DNA of 64,000 nucleotides, taken from the NCBI GenBank assembly GCA_963678705.1, contig OY783204.1, forward strand, positions 1,240,001 through 1,304,000, written 5' to 3'. Below the pieces are notes generated by a model. It had not been told where the DNA came from and ran no database searches. It worked only from the letters and a program-made list of their open reading frames with translations. The DNA is from Panorpa germanica. Lineage: Eukaryota > Arthropoda > Insecta > Mecoptera > Panorpidae. Below, one piece after another: positions 1 through 11,263 of the stretch. Position 1 is the stretch's first letter. Each line of letters begins with the position of its first letter. Made by a program: the position numbers and the translations under genes.

Positions 1-78
1 ACCTGTAAAAGTCAATGTGAAAGATATGAGTAAATGTAATGTAATGTAAAAGTAAATCACCACACGTACTATACGTAC

Positions 79-200
79 TGTTTTGAAATAATCGTTACGC
101 CACAAAATATGTAAGGCCGACTGCTGTCCGACGAATCCACCAATCCACCGTACATCGGATATTCGTTGGGCTGCGCTACAGTGCCACCGACTATGCGAAC
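79..200 (-). CDS. CUB-S1 protease, first exon of the trypsin-like domain
   Basis: Read on the minus strand, this exon begins with Val-Arg and then the activation sequence IVGG, the N-terminus of a mature S1A serine protease, and continues through PNEYPMYGGLV and YIFCGVTIIS, the usual first beta-barrel with its Cys. It starts after an acceptor ending TAACAG and ends at a donor GTACGT (73-78), so the next exon, with the catalytic His, should lie left of the window. Its phase (0) matches the donor of the exon at 1690-1781, joining Trp-Gln-Lys-Thr to Val-Arg-Ile-Val-Gly-Gly. Catalytic His, Asp and Ser are not visible. The family includes secreted salivary, gut and venom proteases of true bugs. 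Expression cannot be judged here. Confidence 0.75.
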
Positions 201-709
201 CTGTTACAGTGTTCGATATTACAGTACCTAATTGTAGTGCCACGAATAGCAACTATATTAAGTGCTTGTCAATGACTTTCTTAAGGTCGGATTCCTTAAG
301 TTAATGCAAATACAAATGTCCAAAAGTTGATAAAGCTATTCAAAATTCCTCACCTCACTTTTGATGACTCCATTTGTACTAAAAGTGTGTATAATTATAA
401 ATAATTGATTTTACTTATCTTATTTACCACTCTTAAAATATCAACACTTTATGAGTTGCTCGAGACAGCAGGAAGCACTTTATTTTACATTCTGTTGCAT
501 AACAGATGTTTTATAAATATTGAATAATTAATTATGACTAATTTTTAATGAGATAATTGTTAATATATCCTATAAAATTGCGAATTACTAAAAAATAATT
601 TGCAGGTAGAAATGATATGGCTGGAAATGGTAGCCAACCTTATTTAGAATAGTTTTACATAAAGACATGGTTCATAACCCCGTTATGTTAAAGGCATTTA
701 AACATACCG
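201..709. other. Protease intron, left part
   Basis: AT-rich sequence between the activation-site exon and a foldback element. I see no further exon or repeat in it. Confidence 0.3.
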
Positions 710-927
710 CCTTATTTTGTAACTTTTTCTCGGACGTCATGCGTCATGAATTGTACTAGTGTGACATTCATTTGTTCGTTAATATTGGCAAGCACAAATG
801 TGGTAAAAACGCAACTTCCGTTAAATCTTGTATTTGCCAATAATAGCAATAAATGAATGCGTCATGTATTGTGATCACTAGTTAAATTCATGACGCATGC
901 CGTCAAAGGAAAAGTTACAAAATAAGG
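710..927. repeat. Foldback (MITE-like) inverted repeat
   Basis: The left arm starts CCTTATTTTGTAAC and the right arm ends with its complement at 927. The arms match through TGCGTCATGAATT and, with an offset, again at TTGGCAA near the centre, giving an imperfect hairpin of about 218 bp. No ORF is present and I could not identify a target-site duplication, so the transposon family is unknown. It lies in an intron of the protease gene. Confidence 0.5.
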
Positions 928-1689
928 TCTATTGTATCGATCAATGTATTTTTAACATATAAAATTACAAAAGTCTTATTTTAGAGGAAACGGAATTGCA
1001 AGCAAATAAGCGGAAAAGTCTATGAATTTGAAAATTGAACTGATTTGGATATACCGCCATGTGAAATTCACAGCAGAAATTAAAAATTTAATTTCAATTT
1101 GATGAACAAAGATTTCATTAGCAGAAGCAAGATGAATGGAAAGGATTATTATTTAATCCATCCAAATTTAAGTAAGAAAAATTATCATTACAAAATTCCA
1201 CCTCAGTACCAGTATAAAATTAATCTTAAACCTGATGAAAGATGCTTACGTGGCTTATTAAGAAATTCATTTTATATTTGAATGCATAAATTTTAGTTTA
1301 TGTACAAAGATCTAAATTTAACAGCAAAATGATAAACGTGATTAACACCTTTTCTATTAATCCTAAATATTTGTCAAGTGATTCTAAATGAAATACATAG
1401 TAAATTATTTAACATTTCATAAAATACCAAATATTCCAATTTTTATTTAAAATTATTATATTTTATAAAATTTAAATTATGTTCACGTCAAAGCAAAATT
1501 GAATAAGTGAAAAAAAAAATTGGTATTTTATGATATAAGATTAAATTTATAAGATTAAATTTTTTATTTGATGTTGTTATGTTATTTGTAATATATTTTG
1601 TAAATATCGGTTATAGACAAGAAGAAAAGCCAATAACAAAAATAAAAAAAACATATTAAAATGCATTGTTAAATAACTTTGTGACATAC
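928..1689. other. Protease intron, no recognised feature
   Basis: Very AT-rich. A 60-codon ORF at 1099-1281 (+) has no recognisable similarity or splice context and is not called. Confidence 0.3.
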
Positions 1690-1781
1690 AGTTTTCTGCC
1701 AACCGCAGTTGCAGGTCGACGTCACAGCTGTCACGGTGCAGTTGATGCTGCCTCCAGATGAACTGCTGGTTGAACGTAGAA
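1690..1781 (-). CDS. CUB-S1 protease, CUB-to-protease linker exon
   Basis: On the minus strand this short exon follows an acceptor ending CGTTCAG and ends at donor GTATGT (1684-1689). It encodes a Ser-rich stretch, then GGSINCTVTAV and CNCGWQKT. In hemipteran CUB-type proteases the CUB domain ends with a Cys-x-Val strand followed by a CDCGW-like motif just before the activation site, so placement and phase fit the exon at 79-200. The exon or exons for the middle of the CUB domain, expected between 1782 and 3649, were not found; they may be degenerate or simply missed by eye. Confidence 0.65.
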
Positions 1782-3649
1782 CTGAACGTGTAACGAACAC
1801 GTATAAAAACAGACAACAGACATTCAGAGTTACGATAATTTACCTCTACACTAGAGAAATAAACCAAATTGACTTTCTTCCAACTCACCTATGCCCATCT
1901 TATTATCCCATGAGGAAACCTGGATGGAACGACCCCCACAGTAGTTTCTAGCATCCCTCATTGCAGGGTCGCCACTGGTAGACACTGATAACTTATCACC
2001 TTCACAGTTTGTCGACTGTAAATGTGAAAATTGCTGATTAAAGACACTTTTCAGTTCAGTGAATTCAAAGCAGTTCGACCCGGTATAGAAAAACTAGATA
2101 TCCCAAAAAAAAGTTTCGACGTGATGTAAACGCAATACGCGGAGCGCATGTCAATTGTGGATGATGCGAATTTCGGGAATTCAGTCGCTATTGAACACTT
2201 CGCGGAAAACGATAGAGCTATTGCTTAGAGAAAGCCATCATTATTTACCTAACATAAAGCGGTGGTTACCAGGTATTTCGCTCATCAAAAAATGGGTGCG
2301 AATGTTCGAAGCAAAGCGTTCAATTATGAAAAGTTGAAACGACAGTTGGTTTGCGAAACTCCTGACATTTCCATTCGTACACCACAACATGGCAATCAAT
2401 TTGCACCTAAAGCTGCTCTTACACTGGAACAGAGTACTTGCGACGCAATTACGCTTATACGATATTGTACTTGTCCAGTCAGTTTGAATACATACAATTA
2501 GTGGTGTATTGATAAACATTAAAGTAGAACTTGGTACATATAATAAAATGTGCCAATGCGAAACAACTCCTGTACTTTCTACTGAAAATAGTCATCATCG
2601 CAAGTAGGCGGTTCCAATGTGAGAGACCCCATAAGATTCCAATGAGGAGGGTGGGGGTATGTATGAGGTCAAAACGATAAAAGATAAGCATATTTTAGGT
2701 AATGTTTTTTGACGACACAATTAGTATATAGTTATTTCTATAACTACTACATGATAAAATAATATTTAAGGAATACTTTGTGAAATTTGTCACAAAGTCA
2801 TTAACAAGAAAAAGAGTGATTGTCCTTCATAACTCATCACTTGATGATCTCAAATTAAAAAAGCAAAATGATTTAATTAGTTGATAAGTTAAAGCAGGTA
2901 ACGCGATCGAGTTTTTTTTATTTTATTGATTTTTCAATTTTTTACAGCACTTGGAAGTCAAAATATCAATTTTTCATGAAAAAAATCAGAAATTTTGTTA
3001 TTTTAAATTACTTTAAAATTAAAAAAAGAAAAAGAACTCGACAACGCTACCTCAGCATTTATGTAAAGAAAGAGTGTGCACAATTTTAATAGAATCGATG
3101 CTTTAGATTTTGAACTAGAGAGTAAGCTAAGGAAAGAGAAAAGGCGTTGAAAAGTTTCAGAGAAAGACGAAACCAGACCAGAGGTGAAGACTTAAAACTC
3201 TATATCTCCCATAGTTATACTCCAATCCACTTCAAATTTTTACGCAATAAATTTATAATGTTCTACATTAATATAAATCTATAAAAAAAAATTAAAGAGT
3301 TGAAACCTTTCTCCCCCCTTAAACCTCAATTTGTTCAACCATATAAGTGGAATTAATTTTCTGTTATCGAATGAAGCACATTTTCATCTTGTTTCTCGCA
3401 ACTAGGGGAAGGTTCACATTTCAAAAAATTTCAATATGTATTTCAAAAAGCAATGAATATTTTTTAAACAAATGTCTTCTTTGTTTTTAATAGCGATTCA
3501 ATTCACCTCAAACCTAAACCATTAAACTATTTGCTAACAATATCCGCATTGTTTATACGAATTCGATATATGTCTTACTGCGCAGTACATGGTGATAACT
3601 ATTTAAACTATTTTTCTTCGTTTATGTGTTTCTATTGAGTTGTTCTTAC
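1782..3649. other. Protease intron region, missing CUB exon not found
   Basis: Expected to hold the second CUB exon on the minus strand, which I could not locate. ORFs at 2155-2691 on both strands are short and unrecognised. The stretch 2503-2575 resembles 48596-48665 (GTGTAT, GATAAA, ATTAAAGTA and CAAAACAACTCC-like words in the same order), suggesting an old dispersed repeat. Confidence 0.3.
3119..3121 (+). other. Candidate 3-nt microexon (AGA)
   Basis: AG at 3117-3118, triplet AGA, donor GTAAGC from 3122. The acceptor tract is weak, and the site lies opposite an intron of the minus-strand protease. This is the least convincing member of the series. Confidence 0.2.
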
Positions 3650-3883
3650 TTGTGGGATGACAAGACTGCAGCTGAGCTGCAGGATGTTGTTCTCGGGGGC
3701 GCGGATTAACCATCTACAGCTGGTGGAGGCACCGTAACCTCCAGCAATGCGAGTGTTTGCGTTGGTGGTTAGTGTTTGAGTGTAGTCACAATTTTGATAT
3801 TGCGCCCTGCATTGTGCAAACCATTGCACGACTAACAGAAATAAAACTAAAAGAAAACAAACGAAATTGTACAAGTTCAACCA
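3650..3883 (-). CDS. CUB-S1 protease, signal peptide and CUB start exon
   Basis: The minus-strand reading frame has a strong hydrophobic leader (NFVCFLLVLFLLVVQW), a cleavage-like AQCRAQ, then QNCDYTQTL and TSCRWLIRAP, the start of a CUB domain with its first two Cys residues, ending LSCSLVIPQ at a donor GTAAGA (3644-3649). The block between the two Cys residues looks short and lacks the usual Asn-Tyr-Pro motif. The natural start position reads TTG, not ATG, and TGA stands in frame six bases upstream of the open part. Either a start codon lies in an upstream exon joined after AAAG near 3884, or the start is lost and the gene is decaying. The role would be a secreted protease with a CUB binding module. 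Confidence 0.6.
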
Positions 3884-4434
3884 CTTTCAGCTGTTTGAAC
3901 AGAATAATTATAAGGAAATGAACTTACCAAACATTTTTCACACACCAACAGGTCTATCACTATTAGCAAAATAAGTAAAACGAAAAGAAAACACTTCTCT
4001 TTATGCGATGGAAGCGGATGGTTGTATTTGCAATGGTAGGTATTTATAATCGTGTATTTACAGAACAATTGTGTTATTAGTTTAACACGTGTTAAAAATA
4101 AATTACTATAAATATTGCCCGCAAGTAAACAACCAGTGACGACGGCAGGCTGTACTATAGCAGGACCACAAATATCAAATTATTTCTTAATAAGTCGAAA
4201 TATTGTAGGAGACCTTTCAATGAAACTACCAAACCAGGCGAACTGGGGGACCACTCGATATCATCACTTTTTGACATTATTCAATTGGGAAAAGTTTCAG
4301 CTCAATTTGCATCGTAGCACAAGCTGTGTAATGTTAAACCCCATGCGTTAAATAATACAATTCAAGCTCAAGAAAAACAACAAGTGCTCCAACATGTAAC
4401 GCTAACGATATATATCACGTTGTATATATATATA
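3884..4434. other. Upstream flank of the protease
   Basis: On the minus strand an ATG followed closely by donor GTAAGT near 3926-3940 and a pyrimidine-rich acceptor ending AAACAG at 3891 look like a short upstream exon and intron, but the phases I tried lead to a stop. A 78-codon ORF at 4115-4351 (+) is unrecognised. Confidence 0.25.
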
Positions 4435-5056
4435 TGTGGAAAGAACAAATAAATCAAGCAAACAAAGAACTCATAACTATGACACCCGTTCTAAGAAAGT
4501 CATAAAGAATGTGATTAATGAGGGTATGTTTTAAATAGAAACCAAGTGAAAGGTCGAAGCAATTATATTGTGTGAAACTTTAAACCAGTGACTGAATACG
4601 TAAGGGATGTGTTTACTAAAATTAACCAGGCGCATTCTTGGAAGTAATAAAAACAAACCTTTTTAAAGTCAAGCTGAAAACTAATGTAGGACTGAGTATA
4701 TATTAGCTAGAACTTAAGGTGGTGTATGCATTCATTGTTCTGTAGTTGTAAAGTAAACACCAACGTTTATATTGTAACCTTATTGTATTATTAGCATTAT
4801 TATTATCATTATTATTATCATCGTTATTATTTTATTCAATAAATGTATTAAACCAATTATGTGATTCTTTATCATCCTGACAAACCAACTAAGATATTAC
4901 ATAGTTGAATATTAATTGAATTGACATTTGCCCTAAATTAAATAAGAGTACCTTGATTCCACATCAGATTAGCGGATTGGTTATTGTTTTCCACATAAGA
5001 AGTTGGATAGTTCTTGTTTTCCACATTAGAGGTGGCATGGTACTCTCGTTTTCACA
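4435..5056 (+). repeat. 5' LTR
   Basis: TG at the start and CA at the end, 622 bp, nearly identical to the 3' LTR. It carries a copy of the last codons of the element's coding region (frame from YDTRSKK to EGMF), because the ORF runs into the 3' LTR. An AATAAA-like word lies in the ATT-rich middle. Confidence 0.85.
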
Positions 5057-5364
5057 TCAGAAGTGCGGATTAGCAGCTCGTAGCGAATTGAACTAAGTGC
5101 GCGAAGTGAATAATACAAAGAAGTGCGGATTAGTAACTCATAGTGAATTGAACTAAGTGCGGATTAGTAGCTCATAGCGAATTGAACTAAGTGCGCAAAG
5201 TGAATAATACAAAGAAGAATAATACAAGATAGTTTTCTACAAACAGTGCTTTCAAGTGATAATTCATTAGCGGAATAGTCGAGAATTTATAAGACGGACT
5301 TTATAATAGGACTAGCAAGTGAATTGTATCAGAAAAGTGTGTAAACTGTTTTACGAGGAGAAAA
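5057..5364 (+). repeat. Leader with tandem repeats
   Basis: Between the LTR and gag, a unit starting GTGCGGATTAG and containing GAATTGAACTAAGTGCG occurs at about 5063, 5125 and 5158, the middle one shortened. No primer-binding site starting TGG directly abuts the LTR, so the priming tRNA is not evident. Confidence 0.6.
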
Positions 5365-6906
5365 TTGAAAATGGCATATAACGTAAACATGAACGATACT
5401 ACTGTGGAAGATAGTTTGTTAGCTGGACGCTCAGGAAACTCAACATCTAATGAAGATAGGCTTAGAACAGAACTATTGCAGTTGAGTATCAGGAACAGTA
5501 CAATACAGGAACAGAAAATGAATCATCATGGGTTTATGCCGACACAGAACCTGGAATGTATACCTGTGTTTAACCCAGCAAGCACGGTATTGACGGCTAC
5601 AGCTTGGGTGCGAAAATTGGAGAAAATAGCAGACATTTATGGATGGAGTGATAAAGTGAAGCTTCATCAAGGTGTCAACAAGCTGCAGTGTGCCGCGAAA
5701 AACTGGTTTGATGCTAGTTTGAACGTAGTCAAGGATTGGACGACGTTCAAATACGAATTAATCAGGAATTTTCCAGTGGAGTACGATGAATCTGACGTAC
5801 ACATGGAACTAATGAAGAGACAACGAGAAACAAACGAAGCAATAGAAGATTATGTTTACTCGGTGAAAGCGATTGCCAGTAAGAGTGATAATATCAACAA
5901 AGACAACAAAGACTTGATAAGTGTGTTATCAATGTGCGACTTTAAAACAGTGCCCGATTTGTTGTTAAAAGTAAAACGTTACGATTCGACACTATTGCAA
6001 GTGCAAGAAAGGAATAATTTTAGTGTACGTAAGGACAGAACAAAAGACTCAAACGCGATAAAATGTTTTAATTGTAATGAACTTGGACATAAAGAAAACG
6101 TGTGCCGAAAAAGCAACGAATACCTTAATAGTAGAAGAGATGAATCAAGTGAAAAGATAAAAAGTGAAAGTAAAATAAAGTGTTTTAAATGTCACGAAGA
6201 GGGACATATTTCGAGAAATTGTACCGCGAATAAAACGAGTGATGCTTTGTTAGTGAACACAAATAAAACATGTAATATGACAAAAGACATGAGCATAGAC
6301 AGTATCAGTTTTAAATGTCTGATTGATACCGGAAGTGATCAGAATTTGATTAGAGCTGACGACTTCATTAAATTAAGTAATAAAGCGGTTGTGCGCGAAA
6401 ACAATATTGTATTGACTGGAATCGGAGGATTTAAAATCAAAGTTTTGGGTGAATTTAGTGCTCAAGTGAAAGTAGACAATGAACAGTACTGTACTAACTT
6501 TTTAATAGTTCCATCAAGTACAACTAGACATAGTGTTGTAATTGGTAAACCTCTGCTAGATCAAGTAGAAACCACAATAAGTGTAGACGGTATTACCATG
6601 CGAAAAAAGTACGAGAAAAGTGAGCAGAATAAAATATTAGGTGTAGCCGACGACGAAATCGTCATGGGTAATAACATTAGTCCAGGTACCAGGGCTAAAG
6701 TTGAGGAACTACTAAAAACTTATGAACCAAAAGTAACAAGGGTTACTGAAGCAGCAGAAATATACATGACCGATGAGGTTCCTGTTTTTTCAAAATTCGC
6801 GACGTATGGCTTACTGCGAACAAGAAGAAGCGGAGAAGCATGTAGAAACCTGGCTGAACGACGGCAAGGTCGAAGAGCAAGCATTAAACAAAACTTATCA
6901 GCGTAG
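5365..6906 (+). pseudogene. Gag-protease polyprotein with start of RT
   Basis: The 513-codon frame encodes a Gag capsid-like region, two CCHC zinc knuckles (CFNCNELGHKENVC near residue 234 and CFKCHEEGHISRNC near 273) and an aspartic protease with DTGSD at residues 321-325 and a later VIGKPLLD. Past about 6790 it shifts out of the natural frame: the start of reverse transcriptase, with the RRMAY and EAEKHVETWLNDG motifs, continues in the next frame, so a one-base indel lies around 6795-6805. Gag and protease look intact. Zinc knuckles bind the element's RNA and the protease would cut the polyprotein. Confidence 0.75.
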
Positions 6907-7378
6907 CATAAATACTACACCGTTCAAGTTGTTAACAGGTGTGACAATGAAAACAGAAGATGAGACGCATATCTCTCAGCTGCTAGAAGAAGGTAACCGA
7001 GAAATGCGAGAGGACGATTTGCAAGAGTTACGTGTTAACGCCCAGAAACAAATATTGAAAACACAGGAAGAGAATCCCAGGAATTTCAATAGAAATAGGA
7101 AACCAGCTAGGACATACAAAATCGGAGACATTGTGGCTGTAAACCACATAAAGCCATGGGGTGTGTTCTCAGACGACAGCGATTCTGAAACTGTAGATGT
7201 TGTGTCAGGTGCCGAACCGCAACCAGATGACCGCAGTGACGTATCGTCTTTAGGGGCCAAAGAAAAGTCGGACGGCCGTGTGGAAAGAACAAATAAATCA
7301 AGCAAACAAAGAACTCATAACTATGACACCCGTTCTAAGAAAGTCATAAAGAATGTGATTAATGAGGGTATGTTTTAA
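6773..7378 (+). pseudogene. RT stub fused to integrase C-terminus
   Basis: The frame opens with the first residues of a gypsy-type reverse transcriptase (EEAEKHVETWLNDGKVEE) and, near 6885, passes into integrase C-terminal sequence (NTTPFKLLTG, then a basic linker and KIGDIVAVNHIKPW). Everything between is deleted, a typical internal loss. The acidic tail (DDSDSETVD) and basic end run about 100 bp into the 3' LTR and stop at 7378, so the LTR doubles as coding sequence. The ATG at the track start is not a natural start. Confidence 0.7.
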
Positions 7379-7900
7379 ATAGAAACCAAGTGAAAGGTCG
7401 AAGCAATTATATTGTGTGAAACTTTAAACCAGTGACTGAATACGTAAGGGATGTGTTTACTAAAATTAACCAGGCGCATTCTTGGAAGTAATAAAAACAA
7501 ACCTTTTTAAAGTCAAGCTGAAAACTAATGTAGGACTGAGTATATATTAGCTAGAACTTAAGGTGGTGTATGCATTCATTGTTCTGTAATTGTAAAGTAA
7601 ACACCAACGTTTATATTGTAACCTTATTGTATTATTAGCATTATTATTATCATTATTATTATCATCGTTATTATTTTATTCAATAAATGTATTAAACCAA
7701 TTATGTGATTCTTTATCATCCTGACAAACCAACTAAGATATTACATAGTTGAATATTAATAGAATTGACATTTGCCCTAAATTAAATAAGAGTACCTTGA
7801 TTCCACATCAGATTAGCGGATTGGTTATTGTTTTCCACATAAGAAGTTGGATAGTTCTCGTTTTCCACATTAGAGGTGGCATGGTACTCTCGTTTTCACA
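7279..7900 (+). repeat. 3' LTR
   Basis: Starts TGTGGA and ends TTTTCACA, followed by TATATA that matches the 5' flank. It contains the stop codon of the integrase-tail ORF. Confidence 0.85.
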
Positions 7901-8396
7901 TATATATATATGCAATATTTATGCATTTATATATATTTATGTATTTATATATATTTGTTTAATTAATATAGACGGTACGTGTTATATTATTATAAAATGA
8001 TCTGTAATAGACAGTGGACGGCATTAAATATTTAATAAATAATTTTTATTTATAAAATATTCTGCTTAAGATATAAGTAATACATTAAAATCTTTAGCTG
8101 ACTAAATGGTTGATTTGGTGTCATAAACCTCCAGTAATATGAAAAAGTTCGCAGCCTCGCGATTTGGTAGAATAATGAAACTATCCCTGAAAATACGAAA
8201 TCATCTCCTCCCTCTTGCAAATTTTCCCTCTTCTAAAATTTCTTTCTACGAAGTCTGCAATTATTATATCTTTATATACAAGAATTTGCAGATTATAATT
8301 TAGTTTAAATTCTCAAAATGATTTTTTAAAGTTTGTTCATCCTGTTTTACACACCGGAGCTCTAAGCTATACTGATCAATATTAATAACATAACAG
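7901..8396. other. AT-rich stretch right of the LTR element
   Basis: Begins with TA-rich simple sequence into which the element inserted. No gene is recognised. Confidence 0.3.
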
Positions 8397-8399
8397 GAA
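8397..8399 (+). other. Candidate 3-nt microexon (GAA)
   Basis: Acceptor AACATAACAG ending at 8396, triplet GAA, consensus donor GTAAGT from 8400; an ACTGAT branch-like word lies about 25 nt upstream. Confidence 0.35.
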
Positions 8400-8402
8400 G
8401 TA

Positions 8403-9462
8403 AGTAGCATAATAATTTTATTATTTAGAAAGAATTCTACGAAATGATTAAATGTGCGCCACACAGCGGCCATTAAACCTTGGAAAATGGGACGTTCTCT
8501 GTATAGATAGTTTAGTAACGAAGCGTAACGTGGTGTGGCGTGTGTTCGCCGTGGTGATTTACTTTTTCAACGACAGGTGGTAGCCTGATATCGGAACACA
8601 CCTAAAAAAATATACATAAAATACAAAAAATAATGTAAAATACATAAATGAGTCCATCCTGGAAGAGGACGATGCCTTTGTATGGAAAGAGAAGATGTAA
8701 GTCAGATAACGCAAATTCACTTGCAAGGGCACTCAGAAAATTAATATAAAATTGAAAGACCCATCATATTTGGGATATCTAATTAATACAAGGAGAACTA
8801 TGAGCATTTACAGTAATTTCAAGAGATCTTTTCCCTCTCTTTCCCTCACTGCTGACGCAGCTCTACAAAATGAACCACAGTCAGATTGGAATAACTACGA
8901 TAACTAGTAAATAAAAAAATTTATTAAGGAAAAATAAATAGGCTCGTGCTCAGGTCTTACCTAAACTTAAAATAAAAAGCAAACTGTTACAAGACACTCT
9001 ATATTTACATAACTTTATTACCTAAAATAAAACTTTTAGATCCTTAGTTGTCAGGAATGATTCACCTCATTAGCGGTGGAATCTGAAACAGGAAATAATT
9101 TAAATTATGATGATATTATCAACGAATTTCCTAAAAAACGTTTAAGAAAATGAAATCAAATGGTCTATATTTATTCCAGTAACTCGCATACCAAGTTTCA
9201 TTTTATATTGCAGTAATATATAATTATCTTTAATAATTAATAATCAAATTTGTCCTTTCTAATAAATATGGAAATACAGTAAATTTTTATTTTTTGTACG
9301 AAAAGCGCTCAAAAGTTTGTACCATCTTTCATTTGCATTTTTTTGGAGCAGAAGCTTTTTGACTAGAAAATAAACATATTTACCAATAAAATGTTACGTT
9401 ATCCAATATTCGTGCATAAATGTAACATTCTTTTACGTAACCATGGCTTATTTTTATTCAAG
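8403..9462. other. Putative intron, unannotated
   Basis: No ORF of note. The part around 8460-8600 is richer in GC than its surroundings (GTAACGTGGTGTGGCGTG) but was not identified. Confidence 0.25.
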
Positions 9463-9465
9463 AAT
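9463..9465 (+). other. Candidate 3-nt microexon (AAT)
   Basis: T-rich acceptor TATTTTTATTCAAG, triplet AAT, donor GTAAGT from 9466. Confidence 0.45.
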
Positions 9466-9803
9466 GTAAGTAATTCTAAATCTTATCAACCAAATGGAAA
9501 TAAAAATTAAATCGACAAATGTCGAGAATTATCTAAGTATGCTTAAATCGGGGGCCCAAACTTTTCTGAAAAGCTATCAAATTCAATGCTGAAATACAAT
9601 ATGCAGAACAATAGGACTATACTTCTAATGCAGAATTTTTACTCACAGAAATGGAATTAAATCATCACCATGAAAAACATTTATTTTAATTACTTATGTT
9701 TCAACCTAGAGAAACAAATACCACTTTCTATGATACTTCGCATTCAATATTTCAAAATCATTTCGCAGTTCAATGTTTAAAATGGTATTCTTTTAATGTA
9801 CAG

Positions 9804-9806
9804 TTA
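9804..9806 (+). other. Candidate 3-nt microexon (TTA)
   Basis: Acceptor TTCTTTTAATGTACAG ending at 9803, triplet TTA, donor GTAAGT from 9807. Confidence 0.45.
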
Positions 9807-9809
9807 GTA

Positions 9810-10995
9810 AGTTGATGAGCACACCAGAACATTGACTTGTGAAGACTAAACATGACTCATTAGAGGACATTTTGATACTCAATACTTACTATCGTAATTC
9901 TATTTAATTTTGGTTATATCAATTACGCTATGATACAGGCCCGAGAAGTAATTACAGATTTATTTTCTTCAAATTAAAGAAAATTAATATAATTATATAA
10001 TAAAATATAGGATTAACAACATATATGCAACCCTCATTACATTAAGCCTTGTTCCCATGGCATGTGGTTTTCCGAGCCTTGTTTGCAACGTGTCATACCT
10101 CGCGTCGTGGGAACTTAAATACTTGATGTGACTGGGGTGTCCCATAGCACCCATTCCCATAGCCTGTTGCACATTGTGAAACATCGTGGTTTTCAAGTAA
10201 TGTTCTAGTAGTCATTTTGTAGTTTCAGGTTCAGTTCATTATGAAGGAATACTTTGTCGTCACTCTCCGTTTCATAAACTATTCATTCTTCTTGAAAATT
10301 ATTTCCCTTTGCATTTTACTAGTGTTATTTAAAGCAAGTTTTTAAAAAGAGAATCCAATTTTACTTGCAAATACTTCTTTATACAACTAATTAAATATAA
10401 GTGAACATTTAATATTATACTATTTTTGTACACTATTTGCCTAAAATAAATATTTAAAAATCATGTCCTTAAAGAGAAAACGGTTGAAATAAATAACGCA
10501 GATCTTATTCCAGCAAGACTAAGCAAATCAGGCTGTCACTTGACACTTGTGGCAGTCTGGTGTCCAAAACTACTAATGTGCATGCAGTATTACGTTGTGA
10601 CGTAAACTGAAGTTTTCCTTTCATGGAAAGTCAAATGAAAATGCAGCTTAGACTTTATTTACATTCTTTCTTACAATGGAATACTATGGAAAATGTACCG
10701 TTGAAAATTAAAATATTTATAACATAAAGTGCACTTTCCTCAATACAGGAATTACACAAGGTGCTCGAAAAGGAATTTTCTTTTCTCCAAAGAAGACGAC
10801 TACTAAAAAAAACATTTATTGATTGCTACTCGTAAAATACAGACATTTGAATATATTTTTTTAAATGATGTTATACAAATGTATATATGTAATAACTAGA
10901 CTGTGAGTGAAATGTGTTTTGAGGAATATATTTAGCCAACTCACTGAAAACAATATCACCAATCAAACTTCTGTTTGTTAAATACAAATGAATAG
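9810..10995. other. Putative intron, unannotated
   Basis: No recognised gene. A plus-strand ATG at 10241 opens 34 hydrophobic codons resembling a signal peptide but stops in frame without a good donor. Confidence 0.25.
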
Positions 10996-10998
10996 GCG
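10996..10998 (+). other. Candidate 3-nt microexon (GCG)
   Basis: Acceptor ATGAATAG, weak in pyrimidines, triplet GCG, donor GTAAGT from 10999. Confidence 0.35.
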
Positions 10999-11243
10999 GT
11001 AAGTTTAAAAATGATACTTACTCCTTAGATTACTTTATTTATATTGCAAGAGTTAACTAAATTATGCAACTGCATACTCAGTACATTATATTACATATAA
11101 AATTTGGGTACATTACTTTAAATATTAAATAAATATTATTTAAACCAATCATTACTAATGTTTAATTCTCGCACTGTTGTACCGGTGACCTGGTCTTACC
11201 TATCATTACCAATGAGACCTTAACAGTTATTACCATCCAAATA

Positions 11244-11263
11244 TCTTAATATATATAAATTAC
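11244..11263 (+). other. Helitron 5' terminus
   Basis: TC start followed by TTAATATATATAAATT; preceded by A at 11243, as expected for insertion between A and T. Confidence 0.8.

Larger units (their letters stand above)
4435..7900 (+). mobile_element. Ty3/gypsy-like LTR retrotransposon, internally deleted
   Basis: Two direct repeats of equal length (4435-5056 and 7279-7900, 622 bp) begin TGTGGA and end TTTTCACA, as LTRs do, and are flanked by TATA on both sides, a likely 4-bp target duplication in an AT run. Reading both copies by eye I see about three mismatches, so the insertion is recent. The interior is only about 2.2 kb: leader, gag with protease, the first part of reverse transcriptase, then a jump to the C-terminal part of integrase. 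Most of RT, RNase H and the integrase core are missing, so the copy cannot move by itself. The orientation matches the plus-strand microexon series, in whose putative intron it lies. Confidence 0.85.

Noticed and set aside
5057-5075. Primer-binding site directly after the 5' LTR
   Set aside because: The sequence starts TCAGAAG and shows no TGG complement to a tRNA CCA end.
10241-10345. ATG with 34 hydrophobic codons resembling a signal peptide exon
   Set aside because: It ends in a stop and has no good donor, so it cannot be linked to the microexon series.
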